NCBI GenBank assembly: GCA_965153355.1
Contig: OZ231126.1
Location: forward strand, 41,664,001-41,728,000
Source: Flaccisagitta enflata
Lineage: Eukaryota; Chaetognatha; Sagittoidea; Aphragmophora
Length of the DNA: 64,000 bases
Reading direction: 5' to 3'
The position numbers and the translations under genes were made by a program. The notes beneath the pieces were generated by a model that saw only the letters and a list, made by a program, of their open reading frames with translations, searched no databases and was not told the origin of the DNA. Below, one piece after another: positions 1 through 12,347 of this stretch; the stretch's first letter is position 1; each line of letters begins with the position of its first letter.

Positions 1-100
1 TCAAATTTCAAGTTATTCGGTCAATATTAAGTGGGGTTTTGATGTCATTTTGTGTAATTTTCAAGCAAATTTTAGATTTTCGAAAAAAACATTTATTGAG

Positions 101-239
101 CGGGAAATTGCCGATCTTGGGATAGGATAATTTTTTTGCATAAACAAAAACATACGTTCCTTATGAATCAATTTTTGGGGGTCTGTATGTTCTTGGATTT
201 TGCAATTTTTCAATTTCTATGCAAAACGGCAATTTCCCG
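101..239. repeat. Inverted repeat, about 140 bp
   Basis: The 13 bases CGGGAAATTGCCG at 101-113 recur inverted as CGGCAATTTCCCG at 227-239, giving a perfect short stem around a loop of about 113 bases. It may be the end of a small fold-back element. The rest of 1-730 is AT-rich and shows no coding signal. Confidence 0.5.
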
Positions 240-734
240 TGAAGACTGTCAAGTAATAAAAAGAAGACAACTTTTTTGCACTTTTTGAGTATACAACAGA
301 CGTAAAGTTAGGCCCCCATATTAGAAAAGTTATTAGAAAAGTTATTTCAGGTCTTGTTGATGATTTTCTACCTTCCCTGGAGTAACAGATTTGGTTTTAC
401 CATCATGGGTAAAAGGTGATTTCTGGGAAGATGTCCAACTTTGGCCTCAAAATAAAAAAACTTTGCCTAACCATGTATTTTGCATTGATTTTTGTTTTTT
501 TAGTGTCCTAATACATAGCTAGACCATATTCCAAGAGAGTTATGACCCATATGAAGATTTCATTATTTAGACCCTCTGAACGCCTATATCGGCTCCTTCC
601 TTTGCACCATGTCATAGGGAGTCGTGCGCCCCTGCCGACGTATTCGCGTTACTTGTTAACTTGAACTGTCATAAATGATATACGCTGTCTGTCTCGGGTG
701 AACTTTAGAGCGGGATACACGGTTGTCACGGCAA

Positions 735-835
735 CTTTTTTAGATGCGTCCTCGCATCTCTATAAGAGGATCTGTTGGTCCGCCCGTCCGTCCGTCGGTC
801 CGTCGGTCCGTAACGCCTGTGCAAAAACTGCGTTT
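735..835 (-). mobile_element. Hairpin-ended non-autonomous element fragment (ATGCG subfamily)
   Basis: A run of T is followed by the hairpin AGATGCGTCCTCGCATCT (742-759), then CTATAAGAGG and GTCC/GTCG tetranucleotide repeats. This is the terminal module of the dispersed hairpin-ended family, in minus orientation. The opposite end (AACAAGGCC type) is not evident. A second similar copy starts near 37207. Bases 836-1384 hold further GGAC/CGTC-rich remnants (around 915-960 and 1075-1110) and no convincing gene. Confidence 0.6.
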
Positions 836-1384
836 CTCGGCTGTTTTTGGCCTCCGTGAGATCCTATACTGAATCAAATGATCGACAAACATGTTTTGAG
901 AGTCTCCTTTACTTCTCAGTCCTCTCATCTGTCAGTTCGTCCATCTGTCTCTCCATTCATGTCACATGTTCAATACACGCAGAGACACAGTCTGGATGCA
1001 TCGTTGCCCGGTCGGCTTGTTCATGGACGGATGGGCAGGAGCGGGAATCTCGAAAAAGCGATTTTTTGACGGAGAGATGGACGGACCGGCAGACCGATGG
1101 ATGGACCGATCGAAATGTGGCTTTTAGGCTAAGAATTATAACTGGATTGTTTTTCAAAGTTACGATCCCGACCATCAGAGGCCGCATGTTTGTAAATTTG
1201 ATTGTCGACCCTTATCTATGACTTACTATAAAACATGTTTGCCCGATTTACGTTACAGTTTCTCGAATTCTAAGCTGCCCGAATCCAAATTCACGTTCTT
1301 ACATTTAATAATCAATCAGACCAACGGTTCTTTTACAGAGAATTTTCGTTTAAAGCATCAATTGTCCTCACACGAAAGGAAAGA

Positions 1385-2470
<1,086 letters not shown>

Positions 2471-3372
2471 TATTTTTAGCCCACGTAAACGTTAGTTTCG
2501 ACTCAGGGATAGCTTTGTCTTGTAGAAATCTCTGACTGTCTGACGATGATAGACGCAAAGGAAATTAGGCGTAGATTGGAAAATGGTGTGACCATGGTCT
2601 CTTTGATGTGGTAAAAATTTCAACAATCTGAGAGGGGAACAAAATGAAAGGGAAATTGGGCATTAAATGATGGTCAACCAATGCATGAAAACAACATGAG
2701 ATCAGGATAGACATGGACAGAAACAGCCAATAACAACATGTACATCTTATGCAGAGGCCATGAAGCCAGATCCGTACACTGCCCCCGCCCTGCCCATCCC
2801 ATTAAATTCACCCATGTCACCCCAATAATCAGTTGACCGGACAGACGATAAAATGATAAAAACAGACAATAAAACAATAAAAAGCCAGACGACAAAACAA
2901 GGATAAAATACTAAAACGCTAAAATGATAAAACCTACTTTAGGCCCAATTTCCTTGGTTTCCCACCAGCGTCGTAATCGTCATTAAGGTCAGATGTCCGT
3001 TCATATGTCTCTGAAATAAAAGAATGAGAGACTTATGAAAGTCATGAAATTCCAAGGGCGCACATCATGAAGATCAAGCAAAATATCATACGTCCCATTA
3101 AGAAGCGATGCCATAACGATATGTACGCAATTAAAAATTAAAGCATAAAAATATACGACGACGAAAAATGTAGAGAGAAAAATATGTGAGAACACGTAAT
3201 TCCAATTTCAATAAAAAAGCAAGGCGAGATGGTTCAGAACCAGCGCACCATATGGAGAAAAATGGAAATGGCTAAAAAACAAATGGCATCGAATTGGAAA
3301 GAAAGAAGAAAGACGCATTCACTCCAAAGATCATCAGCACTCGCATACTTATAAAATGCACACATTTCCACA
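2471..3372 (-). repeat. LTR, left copy (3' LTR of the minus-strand element)
   Basis: Starts TATTTTTAGCCC on the + strand and ends TTTCCACA. It aligns along its whole length with 18779-19695, with scattered single-base differences. The right copy has a 16-base extra repeat unit near 19150-19170. Beyond the ends the two copies diverge at once. Short ORFs inside it are not credible genes. Confidence 0.85.
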
Positions 3373-3950
3373 CTCTGCCCCATTTTTGGAATTTCATGAA
3401 TTTCAAAAATCCGACATCTAGTTTCTGGTCGTGCGAAACCCTAAATAAATTAAAACCCATACTGTCACGCTAAAAAAAATCAATGATAATTAAATTACAG
3501 CCCCCGCCCCTCTCCCCCGCCTCCGCCTCTTACATCCCCACCCCCCTACAGAAGGAGATCGACGAACAACATGGCAACGAATTTCCCCCCCCCCCCCGTC
3601 CGGAAGGGGGGGGCGGAACCACGCGAAGTGATCAATCCGACGATGATGGGCGGAGATGAGCACGGAGACGAGGAAGACGAGGCGCCCGTTCTGTTAAAAA
3701 GTTAAAAGGGGAAAGGGGGGGGGAAGGGGGGAACGGGCCTTGGAGCACCTCTAGACTGGGATTTGACATCGAGGTGGAAAAGTATAAGTGGAGGGCATTG
3801 ACTAAAATGTACAAACATATGAACCAATTCGTAAACAACATGCTAAAAAGACAATGTCAAATACAAGAAAAACATACATATTCCTAAGAACAAAAATACG
3901 CAAAAGAAGAAATTACTATCCAAACTACATTAAAACCGAATTTGAAAAGA
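3373..3950. other. Retrotransposon 3' untranslated interior with homopolymer-rich stretch
   Basis: No coding signal is visible. A purine tract on the minus strand abuts the LTR, and 3500-3740 holds runs of C and G (for example 3586-3597, and G runs at 3605-3612 and 3714-3732). This is non-coding interior of the element ahead of the next nested insertion. Confidence 0.5.
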
Positions 3951-5952
3951 AACAAGGCCAACACCTATAAGTCGCGTGCGAGACTTACTTAATTATGTAA
4001 TCGCCTAATTATAGAGGAACGATATTTCCTGTAATGACGATAATGACAATAATTACCTATTGACCTATAATGACCTATAATTACCTATACTTACCCATAA
4101 TTAAATAATGACCTATATGTACCTATGAAGAACTATGATTACCTATAATTTCATATGGACCAATGATTACCTATAATGACGTATGATTATCCATAATTAC
4201 CCATAATTACCTATAATAACATAATGACCTATAATTACCTATAATGACCTATGATTACCTATTATTACCTATAATTACCCATAATTGAATAATGACCTAT
4301 AAGTACCTATAAAGACCTATGATTACCTATCATTACATATGGACAAATAATTACCTACATTGACCTATGATCACCCATAATTACCCATAATTACCTATTA
4401 TAACATAATGACCTATAATTATGTATAATGACCTATGATTACCTATAATTACCTATAATTGCATAATGACCTATAATTACCTATAGTTAGCTATAATTAC
4501 CTATAACTGAGTAATGACTTGTAATTACCTAAAATTGTCTATTGACATATAATTACCTATAATGACCAATAATTACCTATTATTACTTATAATTACATAA
4601 TGACCTATAATTGCCTTTAATGACCTTTGACTACCGATAATTACCCATAATTGCATAAAGACCTTTAATTACCAAAAATTACCTATAATGACCTAAAATT
4701 ACCTATAATTACAAAATGACCTATAATAACCTATAATTACCTTTATTTACCTATAATTATCTATGATTACATAATAACCTATAATTGCCAATAATGACCT
4801 ATAATTGCATAATGATCAATGATCACCTATTATGACCTATAATTACCTATAATTACATAATGACCTATAATTACCTATAATTACCTATAATGGCCTATAA
4901 TTTCTTATAATTACCTATAATTACCTACGAGTACATACTGACCAATAATGACCTATAATTGCATAATACCCTATAATTGCATAATAACTTATAATTACCT
5001 ATAATTACCTATAATCACCTATAATGACCTATTATTACCTATAATTACCTACATTTACCTATAATTACCTATAATGACCTATAATTGCATAACAACCTAT
5101 AATTACCTATAATGACCTATAATTACCTATAATGACCTATGATAACCTGTAATTGCATAATTACTTATAATGACCTATAATTACCTATGATTACCCAAAA
5201 TTGCATTATGACCTATAATTACCTATAATTATGTAAATAAAAATTGACTTATATTGCCTTAAATTGACTTATACTGAGTTAAACTGACTTAAAGTGACTT
5301 GAATTTACTTAAAATGACTTAAAATGACCTAGATTGACTTAAATTGACTAAAATTCAACAATGACTCAAATGCAAAGTGACAAACGTTGAAATATGTATA
5401 TTCCCGATATTTTGACCGAATAACATCAGCCTTCTTCAGGGGAGAAGAAAAAATGCAAATGAGAATGAGAGAGAAAGAGAGAGTAAAGGAAAAGTGGCTA
5501 AAGCTTTATTTCAAGGTTTGTTTATGATCCGTCCAATACAATCACTATGCCTCAACAACAATCGTCCAACTTTCACCGTAAAATGACTCAAATGACTTAA
5601 TTTGACTTAAATTTGACATAAAATGACTTAAATTGACTTATACTGCCTTAAATTGACTTATACTGAGTTAAACTGACTTAAATTGACTTGAATTTACTTA
5701 AAATGACTCAAAATGACATAGATTGACATAAATTAACTAAAATTCAATAATCACTCAAATGACTTAATTTGACTTAAAGTGACTTAAAATGACTTAAAAT
5801 GACTTGAAATGATCTAATTTGACTCAAAATCACTTAATTGACTTAAAATGACTTGATAGGAATAAAATGAATAAAAAAAGTAAAATGGGGACTGACCGAC
5901 CAACCGACGGACGGACAAAGCGGGGTATAGAGTCGCGTGCACGCGACTAAAA
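3951..5952 (+). mobile_element. Hairpin-ended non-autonomous element with two tandem-repeat cores, 2 kb
   Basis: It begins AACAAGGCCAACACCTATAA followed by GTCGCGTGCG. It ends with GGACGGACAAAGC, then the hairpin AGTCGCGTGCACGCGACT (5931-5948) and AAAAA. These are the two ends of the dispersed family. The interior is a long array based on ACCTATAATT(ACC) (about 4010-5230), then arrays based on TGACTTAAA (about 5240-5370 and 5580-5860). A non-repetitive segment at about 5375-5580 separates the latter. It is inserted in the retrotransposon interior, so it is younger than that element. Confidence 0.75.
4010..5230 (+). repeat. Minisatellite based on ACCTATAATT
   Basis: About 1.2 kb of irregular units such as ACCTATAATTACCTATAATG, with many point variants and occasional ATAATG-type joints. 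It is AT-rich and non-coding. The unit is not seen elsewhere in the window. Confidence 0.9.
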
Positions 5953-6337
5953 ATTAGGTAAGATTCATGGGAAGGACCACGTCACCTGCACCATTTCCCA
6001 AAGGAAATATGCGGACCATATCAGAAGCTCCAACAGCTCGTCAATTCGTGGGCAAAAGACGAGGATGAAAGGATCGAGATGGACACCATGAAGACGGGCA
6101 GATGGCGTCGTCGTCTGTAGGATTTTTCCCCCCTTGCGGGGAGAAGAAAGAAAGAGATAGGGGGGGGGGGGGCAGATGGATAAGTACAGTCCTTATCATA
6201 TGCAGATTCAATCATAATAACAAGAAAATGAACACACCATCTCTTCCATGAAACTTACGCAGGCGTTTTCGCCAGGCCCCAGGGCGGATAAGAATCCCAC
6301 GCCCCGGGTCGCGCCCCCGACTGTGCCGGCCTGTCCA
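5953..6337. other. Retrotransposon interior without clear gene
   Basis: Sequence between a nested repeat and the accessory ORF. It includes a G run (6160-6171 region) and a purine-rich stretch. No convincing coding frame or RNA gene is seen. Confidence 0.4.
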
Positions 6338-6340
6338 TCA

Positions 6341-7740
6341 ATGGGATGAGCGTCGCGATGGAATTGACGACGACTCAGCGTAATGGTGGCGCTCTCCACG
6401 TCGCGTTACGTTGACGGTAATTAAGAGGAAGAGTAACAGTGGACGTGGCACCATGTTGATCAGCATTATTGCAGAGGCTGCTGATGATGTTGCTGCTGCT
6501 GCTGCTGGCGGCCCTTTGGATTCCAAGGACGCCTTTTTTGATTTTGGCGGCGCCTTGGGAGCGTCTTTTGCGCTATTTGCAGCCAATAAGACGGAAGGCC
6601 AACTTTCTTTTTCTGCAGAAGCTGCCGGTGTTGACGAAGATGTGGCGGTCACTGGCGCCAGAATGGCACGAGGATCTTGCTGTGTGCAGACAACGTGCTT
6701 GACAGCTGCTGCCGCCGACGCCTTCTGCGCAAATCCCGTCCCCTCCTTAGCTTTCGCTTCCGCCACTTGCTTTGCCTTCTCCAACTGCTTTCCCAGTTCT
6801 GCGACTTGCATTTCGCTCTTGACCTTTGCATCCAACATATTCATCGCTTGGCGTCTCGTCTCCGCAACTTCGTCTTGGATACGCGAGCCTTCCGCCATAT
6901 CCCAGACCTGACAAGCACATTCAACGCGCTGGGCGGCGCTGAATGATTTGTAAAATCCGGCCGGGAGAGATCTCGCAAGCCTGGCGTACTGTCTTTTTGA
7001 GGTGCTCTTTCCAGTAGCCGAACACCGGCGGAGCAGATGCTCGTCGATGCAATGTCTAGTCTCGGGGTCAAGAACCGTCGACGAAGAGTTTGGCGATTCC
7101 AACTTCTTCTGCTGATCAGCTGATGGTCCTTTGGCTGGATGTTGAGACGCTGCAGAACCACTGGCGACCACTGGAGGCTGAAGATCACCAATTGGCTTTT
7201 TCCCTTGCGCCGCTGCTGCTTCTGGCCGCTGTTTCAGCTCCTTTGCCTTCTTCGACGCATGCGTCGATGAAGTTGAAGTCGCTTCTTCGCTACCTGAAGC
7301 TGTTGCTGCCACGCTGGGATCCTCCTGCTGCTGAGGAGGCTGTTGTTGCTTCTTATTGTTGTTATTTTTGCCTTTGCCTTTGCTTTGCTTGAAGCTTTGG
7401 TTGTTGCTACTGCTGCTGCCGTTGTTGATGCCGTTGCTGCTGCTGGTGTTGTTGCTGCTGCTTTGGCTGCTGGTGTTGCTGCTGCTGCTGAAGTTGCGCC
7501 GGACCGAGTCCCGAGCTCTTCTTCTCCTGTCGACGTCGTTTTGGATTGGGAGATACGTCGCGAGGATCCGGCGGCTGCTGATTTGGGGGATGAACCAATG
7601 CCGGACGCGTTTGACAAGCTGCTGCTGCGTTGGTGGAAGTGCCGCCGGTGGGTTTGCGGCTGCAGCAGACAATGGAGTTGTCGTCAAATTCTTCCTCGAC
7701 GCTTGGACCACACGTCGAGCCTCCTTGTAATTCTCCCTTT
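6341..7740 (-). CDS. Accessory ORF 2 of the retrotransposon, Ser/Gln/Ala-rich with coiled coil
   Basis: A long open minus-strand frame runs from the boundary of a nested element (about 7740) to a stop near 6338; its true start is unclear because the nested element cuts the 5' side. The protein has an N-terminal region with basic residues, a long Ser/Asn/Gln-rich linker, a compact segment (DPETRHCIDEHLLRRC through RVECACQVWDMAEGS) and then an Ala/Glu/Lys-rich stretch that should form a coiled coil. It ends with a low-complexity tail. It lies between integrase and the 3' LTR, where retroelements carry env-like or accessory genes, but no signal peptide or strong membrane helix marks it as an envelope. 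I do not recognise the family. The balance of complex and low-complexity sequence suggests it was once translated. Confidence 0.45.
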
Positions 7741-8484
7741 TGGGCAGCGGCCCCGAAGGGGCCGATGACCTATGCTTTCACACAATTTTTCCTTCTTCTT
7801 CTTCTCCTTCTTCTTCTTCTCCGTCCACCCCCTTCGAATTTCATATCCTGGCCTTGGGGCCCTAATCCTAGTCTTGAGGCCCAAATCCTAGTCTTGAGGC
7901 CCAAATTCTAGCCTCAAGGCCCAAATCCTAGCGAGGCTCAAATCCCAACCTTAAGGCTCAAATCCAAACCCTGAGGCTCAAATCCCAACCTTGAGGCTCA
8001 AATCCCAGTCTAGAGGCCCATATCCTAGCCTCAAGGCTCAAATCCCAGCCTCAAGGCTCAAATACCAGCCTAAGGTCTCAAATCCCAGCCTCAAGTCTCA
8101 AATTCCAGCCTTGAGGCTCAAATCACAGCCTTAAACCTCAAATTCCAGCCTCAAGCCTCAAACTACAGCCTCGAGGCTCAAGTCACAGCCTAGAGACTCA
8201 AATCCCAGCCTTGAGTCTTATATCCTAGTCTAAGGCCTCAAATCCTAGCCTCAAGCCTCAAATCCCAGCCTTGAGGCTCAAATTACAGCCTTGAGGCTCA
8301 AATCACAGCCTCCTGGCTCAAATCACAGCTTTGAGGCTCAAATTGCCATTATTGATGCTCAAATTCAATCCTAGCGCTTCATAACTCACTAAGCATAGGT
8401 CATTGGCCCCTTCGTGGCCGCTGCCCCTCTCACCATCATAAACCCATATAAACTCACATAGGGGCAACGGGTACCGCTGACCAT
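7738..8484. mobile_element. MITE-like inverted-repeat element with internal (AGGCTCAAATCCCAGCCTCA) array
   Basis: The left arm GGGCAGCGGCCCCGAAGGGG followed by CCGATGACCTATGCTT (7744-7780) recurs inverted at about 8391-8425. The right side extends through CCTCTCACCATC to GGGTACCGCTGACC, as in other copies (10745-10805, 57470-57530). The core (about 7855-8340) is a degenerate tandem array of about 20 bases. It lies between two accessory ORFs of the retrotransposon. Confidence 0.7.
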
Positions 8485-8528
8485 CTTACGCTTTTGCAAC
8501 TATTAGTTTTTTGTCTTCCTTGTCTGTG

Positions 8529-9272
8529 CTATAGGGTGTCGAAGCCCAACCCACACTGAGTAGCCGACAAGCGCATCTCCTTCTCTTTGTTGCAGCACAA
8601 GTTGAGTTTTGAGAAGGCTTTGAAGATCAGCGACTCAGACTCATCCGCTTGGTCGTTGCGATGGTAGAACCAGCGTGCTTGCTTCCGCTGGATCCTGACT
8701 TCTGGTGAGTCTTCGTCCACATCCGGGTCGACGGGCGTCTCCTCCTTTTCCTCTACTATCACCTCCACATCCATCCCCTCCTCCTCCACTCGCACCTCCT
8801 CCCTATCGACCTTTGAGCCGCTGTCTTTGCCCCCGCTGCGATGGTCTGCAGCTTTCAATCTTTCCTGGAGAATGGCTCTCGCCTCCGGAAGAGCCGGTCC
8901 ACCAAACCCAGGGGTGAAGATTCGGCGAGGGGGCGAAGGAATTGTGGATGACCCCGACAACGAATTGGCGATGGAAACATCGTTGATGGGCCGCTTCAAC
9001 TTCACCCTCGGATGATCCACTCCCGCGGTGGAGCTCGCCGTGACAACGACGGGAGGGAGAGAGGAAAAAGAAGAGGCGTCGGCCGGCTGTTTGGGATTCG
9101 CCGACGCATCATCCTTAGCAAGGTTGAGGTCGCCGCTGAAGGCGGCTTTCGTTCCTGCTTCCACCTCGTCCTCGAGCGACGCCGCAGAATCCGTCTCAAA
9201 GTCTTCTTCGCGATCTGGCGACGCCATCAGTCCGGCGATGTCCAAAGACCTGTCGAACGTCGACTCCTCCAT
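8529..9272 (-). CDS. Accessory ORF 1 of the retrotransposon, acidic protein, 247 aa
   Basis: A minus-strand ORF with a true ATG at 9272 and a stop (TAG) at 8529-8531. The N-terminal third is acidic (DREEDFETDSAASLEDEVEA). A Pro/Ser-rich middle contains PPRRIFTPGFGGPALPEA. An acidic stretch rich in Glu and Val (EEEGMDVEVIVEEKEE) precedes a more complex C-terminal end containing RKQARWFYHRNDQADESESL. No enzyme motif is visible and I cannot assign a family. It follows integrase in the same orientation, about 380 bases downstream, so it belongs to the element by position. Together with the ORF below 7740 it makes this copy unusually gene-rich beyond pol. Confidence 0.5.
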   Translation of the reverse strand: MEESTFDRSLDIAGLMASPDREEDFETDSAASLEDEVEAGTKAAFSGDLNLAKDDASANPKQPADASSFSSLPPVVVTASSTAGVDHPRVKLKRPINDVSIANSLSGSSTIPSPPRRIFTPGFGGPALPEARAILQERLKAADHRSGGKDSGSKVDREEVRVEEEGMDVEVIVEEKEETPVDPDVDEDSPEVRIQRKQARWFYHRNDQADESESLIFKAFSKLNLCCNKEKEMRLSATQCGLGFDTL

Positions 9273-9654
9273 TTCGGCCTAAAGACGCTGCTTGCACGAC
9301 ATCTTGACTCCGATGAGATCGACTTCAAGATGGTAACTGACGTGAAGATGGAATTTCGACATCAGCGGAAGCTTTGAAAAGTTGTTTTGACAAATGAACT
9401 GTGTTTGGACAGAAGCAATAGAAAATAGCATGATATCTACATATAGACAAAGCAGTGAACCAATGTTTGAAATTTTTTAGCGTGAAAATGAACATCGCAA
9501 TTTGCCAATATGAGGAAAGAGTTGAATGCATGGATGAATAGAACCAAATATGAAGTCGTACATCTCTTTATGTCAATGAAAACAAATAGAGCAACAAACA
9601 TTCACATCTATAGTTACTAATAGACAGGCCCATGCGCCTAAATCTCTCTCTCTC

Positions 9655-10320
9655 TCAAAACTTAGCGTTTTTATGAGGCCATCTCCAGCCGCACGTTCTT
9701 CGTGCAATCTCTCGTGACAATTCTTCCGTCGCCACGGCATAGTGAACCCTCCGGACATGGGGTGACGTCCCTTCCACATCGACGACTCTCCCTAGGCTCC
9801 AATCATGTCTGGGCACAGCCTCGTTGGCAATGATTACAAGATCATCAACCGCAAAGTCTCTCTCGGATTTGGTCCACTTACTTCGCGCGTGAAGGAGGCT
9901 CAAGTATTCACAACACCATTTTTTCCAAAAAGCTTCCACTCGAGATTGTGCGCGCTTCCATTGAACACATGCCGACTCCGCCCCAAAGTTGACGCCGTGC
10001 TGCAACAGATCCATAGGAGCGCCGCCGGATGTGGATGGCGATAGGATGTGATTTGGCGTTAGCGCCGAGGGATCGCTTGGATCATCACTCAGCGCGGTGA
10101 GAGGACAACGGTTGAGAATGCCTTCCACCTCGATGACGACAGTGTGGAAGGTGTCGACGTGCAGTGTGGCGCCAGTTGATATGGAGGCAAGGTGGCGCTT
10201 AAATAACGCAACCATCCTTTCCCAAACACCACCATAATGCGGCGTTTGGGCGGTGATGAAATCCCATTGGAGGCCTCGTCGTTGCAGATCAAGAGTTTAC
10301 GAGCGATTCCATTCTTCCAT
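9655..10320 (-). pseudogene. Integrase C-terminal part of BEL/Pao pol
   Basis: The frame at 10215-9655 reads MVALFKRHL, then VEGILNRCPLTALSDDPSDP and LTPNHIL. Near the end comes WSLGRVVDVEGTSPHVRRVH, the usual C-terminal beta-barrel-like end of BEL integrases (W-x-x-GRV followed by VRRV). Upstream, 10216-10320 encodes the matching preceding residues (LLICNDEASNGI, HYGG-like) in a shifted frame. A nested MITE separates it from the catalytic core at 10805-11493. The ORF ends within CT-rich DNA. Confidence 0.75.
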
Positions 10321-10321
10321 T

Positions 10322-10805
10322 TCCTTTTTGGGCAGCGGCCCCAAAGGGCCGATGTCCTGTAGGACACAGGGGTGAATTTCCATATATCTGTCCTTCCGTC
10401 CGTCCTTCCATCCCCCCCCCCCTGAAGCTTTCCAAGCCTCAAATTCTCATCGGATAACATGGGAAATTGTCAAAATGCAAACTTCCCATTGAATAACATG
10501 GAAAATTCACAAAAAAGCAAAAAAATGCATGTATCCCATTGAATAACATGGAAAATTGATGAAAACTAAGAAAATGTAAAATTCTCATTGAATAACATGG
10601 CAAATTGTCAAGAAATTGAAAAAAATGCAAAATTCCCATTGAATATCATGGAAAATTGCTACTAAGGCCTCAAATATGCCCTCTCAGGACGTATGGAAAT
10701 TCACCCCTGTGTCCTACAGGACATCGGCCCTTTGGGGCCGCTGCCCTGCTCTCACTCCCCTCTTTCAGCCAATCACTCCAAGCAGGGCATCGGGTACCGC
10801 TGACC
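10322..10805. mobile_element. MITE-like inverted-repeat element inserted in integrase
   Basis: The left arm, GGGCAGCGGCCCCAAAGGGC then CGATGTCCTGTAGGACACAG (about 10330-10375), recurs inverted at about 10690-10745. The right extension runs to GGGTACCGCTGACC near 10805. The core contains several copies of a unit around CCCATTGAATAACATGGAAA (10440-10660). It splits the integrase reading frame, which resumes on each side, so it inserted after pol was formed. Confidence 0.75.
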
Positions 10806-11967
10806 ATGTGCGATCCTTGGATGACTTGTTGAGGATGTTGTTGGCGCCAATCAGGTTAGTTCCACGATCAGACGTGAAGCGGCGGATGCCTGGGCGCCTG
10901 GCTGCAAAGCATACTATGGCGTTGATCATCGCGTTGGCGGACATGTTGTAGAGGAGTTCCACGTGGATGGCGCGGGAGACAAAGCAAGTAAAAACTGCCA
11001 CCCACACCTTGTGATCCGCTCTTCCGTTCATTTTGACGTTGAAATGTCCCATTACATCCAGCCCTGTCTCCGCGAACACAGGGGCAGGATTGACGCGATT
11101 AGATGGAAGTGGCGCCATCTGCTGATTTGCATGTTTTTTGAAATTCCTCTGGCATCCAAAGCACGAGTGAACGACGCTCTTGACGGCCTGAAGACCTTTC
11201 GTGATCCATGCAAATTGACGCAGTTGGCATAATGTATGCTTTGCGCCAGCGTGGAGGTCATTATGATGAACATGGCGAATTAATGACTTCACATCATCGT
11301 CTTTTGGTGGAAGAATGAAGGGAAACTTTGTGTCATTGGAGATGTCAGCGTTGACCAATCGACTGCCAACTTGAAGAATGCCATCGTCGTCGACGAAAGG
11401 ATTGAGCTTCCGCATCTCTTTGACTTTGTTCTTGACGATGAATTCATGACGGCTATTTGGCTTATCAACCTTTCCCGCCTCCAACTGGACCATCTCCTCT
11501 CCTTAATGTTGCCGCTGCACAGCCTTGACAAGCCGCTTCTGCGCTTCCTCCAGATGGACTTGCGTCACTTTCGGTTTTGGATGGAGATCCTTTGCCGCTC
11601 TTGTCTTCGCCTTTGGGACCATTCGCCACCGGCGGACTGCAATAAGAAGCATGGCAATGACGCAAAGTTTGTGCGTCCACTTCCCCCAAGATGCGGCTGC
11701 ATGCAATACCGCCTCGAATTCTTTTCTCTCCTCCTCGACAACTGCATAGAGCGCAGCCACGTGGACAGAGATAGGGCACGTCGCGATGTTTGTCTGCGGC
11801 CATCGATCCTCAGGGAGACGCAAAAATTCAGGCCCGTTGTGGAATTGATTCCACTTTTCCGCCTCATGAGATTCGATTCCACGGGAGCAATGATCAGCGG
11901 GGTTATTGGCGGAGTCAACCCACTGTGGGCTGGATTGTGCGCTAGATGGCTCATTGGGGATTAACAT
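10765..11967 (-). pseudogene. BEL/Pao pol: end of RNase H region, zinc-binding and catalytic integrase domain
   Basis: One minus-strand frame covers this region with a single in-frame TAA at 11503-11505. It starts near WVDSANNPADHCSRG and GPEFLRLPEDRWP, the conserved block that follows RNase H in BEL/Pao elements. It continues with LNPFVDDDGILQVGSRL and FPFILP, then the zinc-binding integrase segment (HHNDLHAGAKHT and CFGCQRNF). The catalytic core has its first Asp in GLDVMGHF and second in TSDRGTNLIGANN. The third acidic residue would lie beyond the nested MITE. The stop, the insertion and the missing RNase H make it defective. Confidence 0.85.
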
Positions 11968-12347
11968 TACATCTTTTCCATTACATTGTTCCTTATGAAA
12001 TATACAGAGTGAAAAACATTTTTCTGCATATTTTCAGATCTTATGAAACCATTTATATCCAATATTAACTTGTTTCTATTGGATTAAGAGCTTTATGAGC
12101 TTAGAGTACAAAAGAAGAGAAATTTGAGAAAATAAAGTGAAAAATACTGCTAAATTCTCTTACATTTAGTATTTAGATTGTCTAATGTTTTGACCAAATC
12201 AATTAAATTTTTGTCTTTGTTCAATAAGATTCTTTAATAAGGTGCTCAAAAAATCTTTTTTTTTTTGGCTCATTCAGCTCATTTTGCTTATTTTTCCTCC
12301 AATCAAGAATTAATTTTTCCTTTTATACACAATATTACTTGTCCATT
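11968..12347. other. AT-rich segment replacing most of the RNase H region
   Basis: About 380 AT-rich bases lie between the RT frame and the post-RNase H block. BEL/Pao pol normally has several hundred codons here, so the RNase H domain is largely absent, through deletion with filler or an inserted element. No terminal repeats are evident. Confidence 0.5.

Noticed and set aside
4010-5230. Possible CRISPR-like or satellite-centromere array
   Set aside because: The units are short, contiguous and without unique spacers, and the array lies inside a mobile element with defined ends.
6411-7768. Long plus-strand frames opposite the accessory ORF
   Set aside because: They are antisense shadows of the Gln/Ala/Ser-rich minus-strand frame, reading as poly-Leu and poly-Ala/Val.
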